Part shown: positions 16,075 through 17,330 of the stretch, piece by piece
How the letters are laid out: the number at the start of each line of letters is the position of its first letter
How positions within the stretch are numbered: position 1 is the first letter of the stretch
NCBI GenBank assembly: GCA_041746855.1
Contig: JBGTGG010000266.1
Location: 1-17,330 of the forward strand
Reading direction: 5' to 3'
Source: JBGTGG01 sp041746855
GTDB lineage: Bacteria > Bacteroidota > Bacteroidia > Cytophagales > Cyclobacteriaceae
Length of the DNA: 17,330 nucleotides
Notes under the pieces: model-generated
The model's input: only the letters and a program-made list of their open reading frames with translations
Told to the model about the DNA's origin: nothing
The model's database searches: none
Translations under genes and position numbers: made by a program

Positions 16075-17184
16075 CTATTTTAATTTTAGAACCTCACTTG
16101 CCGCGAGTAAAAAAGCTCCTGTCCCGTAATTTTGCCAAGTATCTTTTGTTGCAGGCTGCGGATCGAAACCAATGTTTTGTACCCACCCTACTTTACCATC
16201 TGATTGCTGACAAGCAGCGAGTGCTGTCCATGCTTTTAGAACAACAGGATTGTATTCTGCTTTGTCTAACAAACCCGTGTTAACACCCCACGCCAAGGCG
16301 AATGTATGAAAACCACTTCCGCTGACTTCCCCATGATTAAAAGATTCAGGCGACAAGAGACTTGTTCTCCAAAGTCCATCCGGTTGTTGTAATCCTTTTA
16401 TACGTACTGCCATTTCTTTGAAAAGTTTTTCATAGAATGGGCGGTGTTGATAATCGGCAGGCATATCTTCCAACATCAAGGCGAGTCCCCCGATCACCCA
16501 GCCATTTCCGCGCGACCAAAAAACTTTGTTGCCATTCTTTTCTTTTACATCGGTGCTATCTCCCTCCCACACAAAACGGCTATCGCGGGCAAATAAATTT
16601 TCTTTTTTGTCATACAATAGGTCATAGGTTTGCATAAAGTAAGTATGCATTTCATCTAAATACGATTTGTCATTTTTCAGTTTCGCGTAAGTGGTCAACA
16701 CAGGAGGTGCCATAAACAAAGCATCACACCACCACCAAAGATTTTCTTTTCCTTTAATACCTTCGCGCCATTCATGCGGTTTGAATAAATGATCTTGGAT
16801 GATACTATCCGTAGGTTGCAAGTCAACACCTTTTGCACCAATCGATTGCAGGTATATATATGAATAACAAATAGCTAAGTCATCGGCATGATAAAACCGA
16901 TTCCATGGCTGCCAGGCATTGCGCTTACCCATTTGCATTAAAACATCTGTGTATACTTTATCTTGCGTTGCTGCATGGGCTCGCGCAACACCTGTGTAAT
17001 ACGCACCATTCGTCCAGTCTGTGGGGGCTTTGGCGTGTATGGGATGTGCCTCTTGCCACTTCATTGCTTTTACCATCGATTCTTTGATAGTATCGTTCGT
17101 AGATGAAGAAATAGAAGTCGTTTTGCATGCATATGCACTGCTCAAAAGCAAAAAAACGAGCACCATCATTGGTCTTTTTTTCAT
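16075..17184 (-). CDS. GH105/GH88-type unsaturated uronyl hydrolase
   Basis: Enzyme of 369 residues (ATG at 17184; an in-frame TTG two codons upstream is less likely) that removes a 4,5-unsaturated uronate from the non-reducing end of lyase products by vinyl-ether hydration. The leader MKKRPMMVLVFLLLSSAYAC allows either signal peptidase I cleavage (AYA) or lipidation at Cys20. The (alpha/alpha)6-barrel motifs are present: WTNGAYYTGVARA (57-69), FYHADDLAICYSYIYL (97-112), NLWWWCDALFMAPPV (148-162, with Asp154 fitting the catalytic Asp), FWSRGNGWVIGGLALML (222-238), SGSGFHTFALAWGVNTGLL and the closing YGTGAFLLAASEVLKL. The loop LFARDSRFVWEGD replaces the His-containing loop of the Bacillus YteR type, so its subsite preference may differ. 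The unsaturated uronate it frees would feed KduI. It is first in the visible run, 43 bases after the partial gene. Confidence 0.92.
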   Translation of the reverse strand: MKKRPMMVLVFLLLSSAYACKTTSISSSTNDTIKESMVKAMKWQEAHPIHAKAPTDWTNGAYYTGVARAHAATQDKVYTDVLMQMGKRNAWQPWNRFYHADDLAICYSYIYLQSIGAKGVDLQPTDSIIQDHLFKPHEWREGIKGKENLWWWCDALFMAPPVLTTYAKLKNDKSYLDEMHTYFMQTYDLLYDKKENLFARDSRFVWEGDSTDVKEKNGNKVFWSRGNGWVIGGLALMLEDMPADYQHRPFYEKLFKEMAVRIKGLQQPDGLWRTSLLSPESFNHGEVSGSGFHTFALAWGVNTGLLDKAEYNPVVLKAWTALAACQQSDGKVGWVQNIGFDPQPATKDTWQNYGTGAFLLAASEVLKLK

Positions 17185-17227
17185 TATCAATAGGGTTTGT
17201 TCAATACTAGTTTATCAGCAAAATTTA

Positions 17228-17330
17228 TTATTGTTTTACAGTTACGATTGCTTCACTTTCAACAGCAGGTTGGCCTTCATTAAAAGTTACATAAGCAGAA
17301 ATGTTTTCTCCACTATCGGAAACGACACTT
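17228..17330 (-). CDS. 3' end of an unidentified gene (partial)
   Basis: A minus-strand frame runs in from the right edge and stops at TAA 17230-17228, encoding about 34 residues that include SGENISAYVTFNEG and end ESEAIVTVKQ. The alternation of polar and beta-branched residues looks like the last strands of an immunoglobulin-like or other beta-sandwich domain at the end of a secreted protein. It is the gene directly upstream of the GH105 gene in the same orientation, with a 43-base gap, so it is probably another PUL component. Nothing more specific can be said. Confidence 0.6.
   Translation of the reverse strand, partial: SVVSDSGENISAYVTFNEGQPAVESEAIVTVKQ

Overview
The window looks like part of a polysaccharide utilisation locus (PUL) from a Bacteroidota bacterium. 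The evidence is a hybrid two-component regulator of the Bacteroidota type, several predicted lipoproteins and secreted glycan enzymes in a row, A/T-rich leaders mostly without strong Shine-Dalgarno sites, and moderate-to-low GC by eye. The class or genus cannot be fixed from this sequence. All intact genes lie on the minus strand, so transcription runs from high to low coordinates.

In transcription order the layout is: the 3' tail of an unidentified gene (17330-17228); a GH105/GH88-type unsaturated uronyl hydrolase (17184-16075); an alginate-lyase-family (PF05426) polysaccharide lyase (15984-14737); a single-domain DUF1080 protein (14700-13876); a GH43-like enzyme with a C-terminal CBM6-like domain, overlapping the previous gene by 14 bases (13889-12507); a lipoprotein with two DUF1080 domains (12470-11070); a lipoprotein of the YbhE/Pgl-like lactonase family (11040-9862); a Tat-type exported Gfo/Idh/MocA oxidoreductase (9737-8412); kduI (8351-7509); kduD (7502-6708); a LacI-family repressor (6690-5650); an orphan secreted beta-sandwich (CBM-like) protein (5567-4944); a gap of 666 bases holding a decayed Gfo/Idh remnant on the plus strand; and the hybrid sensor/AraC regulator (4277-150). 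A possible further gene start sits at the left edge.

The core logic is degradation of a uronic-acid polymer. The lyase would make 4,5-unsaturated ends, and the GH105 enzyme would release the unsaturated uronate. KduI then isomerises the open-chain product, 4-deoxy-L-threo-5-hexosulose uronate, and KduD reduces it towards 2-keto-3-deoxygluconate (KDG). Use of KduI/KduD argues for a glucuronate- or galacturonate-based substrate (glucuronan-like, pectin-like or similar) more than for alginate. GH43 and the two accessory domains point to side chains. A second set of genes (exported Gfo/Idh dehydrogenase, three DUF1080 domains in two proteins, lactonase) suggests an oxidative, 3-keto-glycoside or aldose-to-lactone route in the envelope of the same cell. 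Two regulators, one sensing in the periplasm and one in the cytoplasm, would frame the locus.

No SusC/SusD pair, sugar transporter, KDG kinase or KDPG aldolase, tRNA, rRNA, CRISPR array or insertion sequence is visible, so the locus continues outside the window or relies on genes elsewhere.
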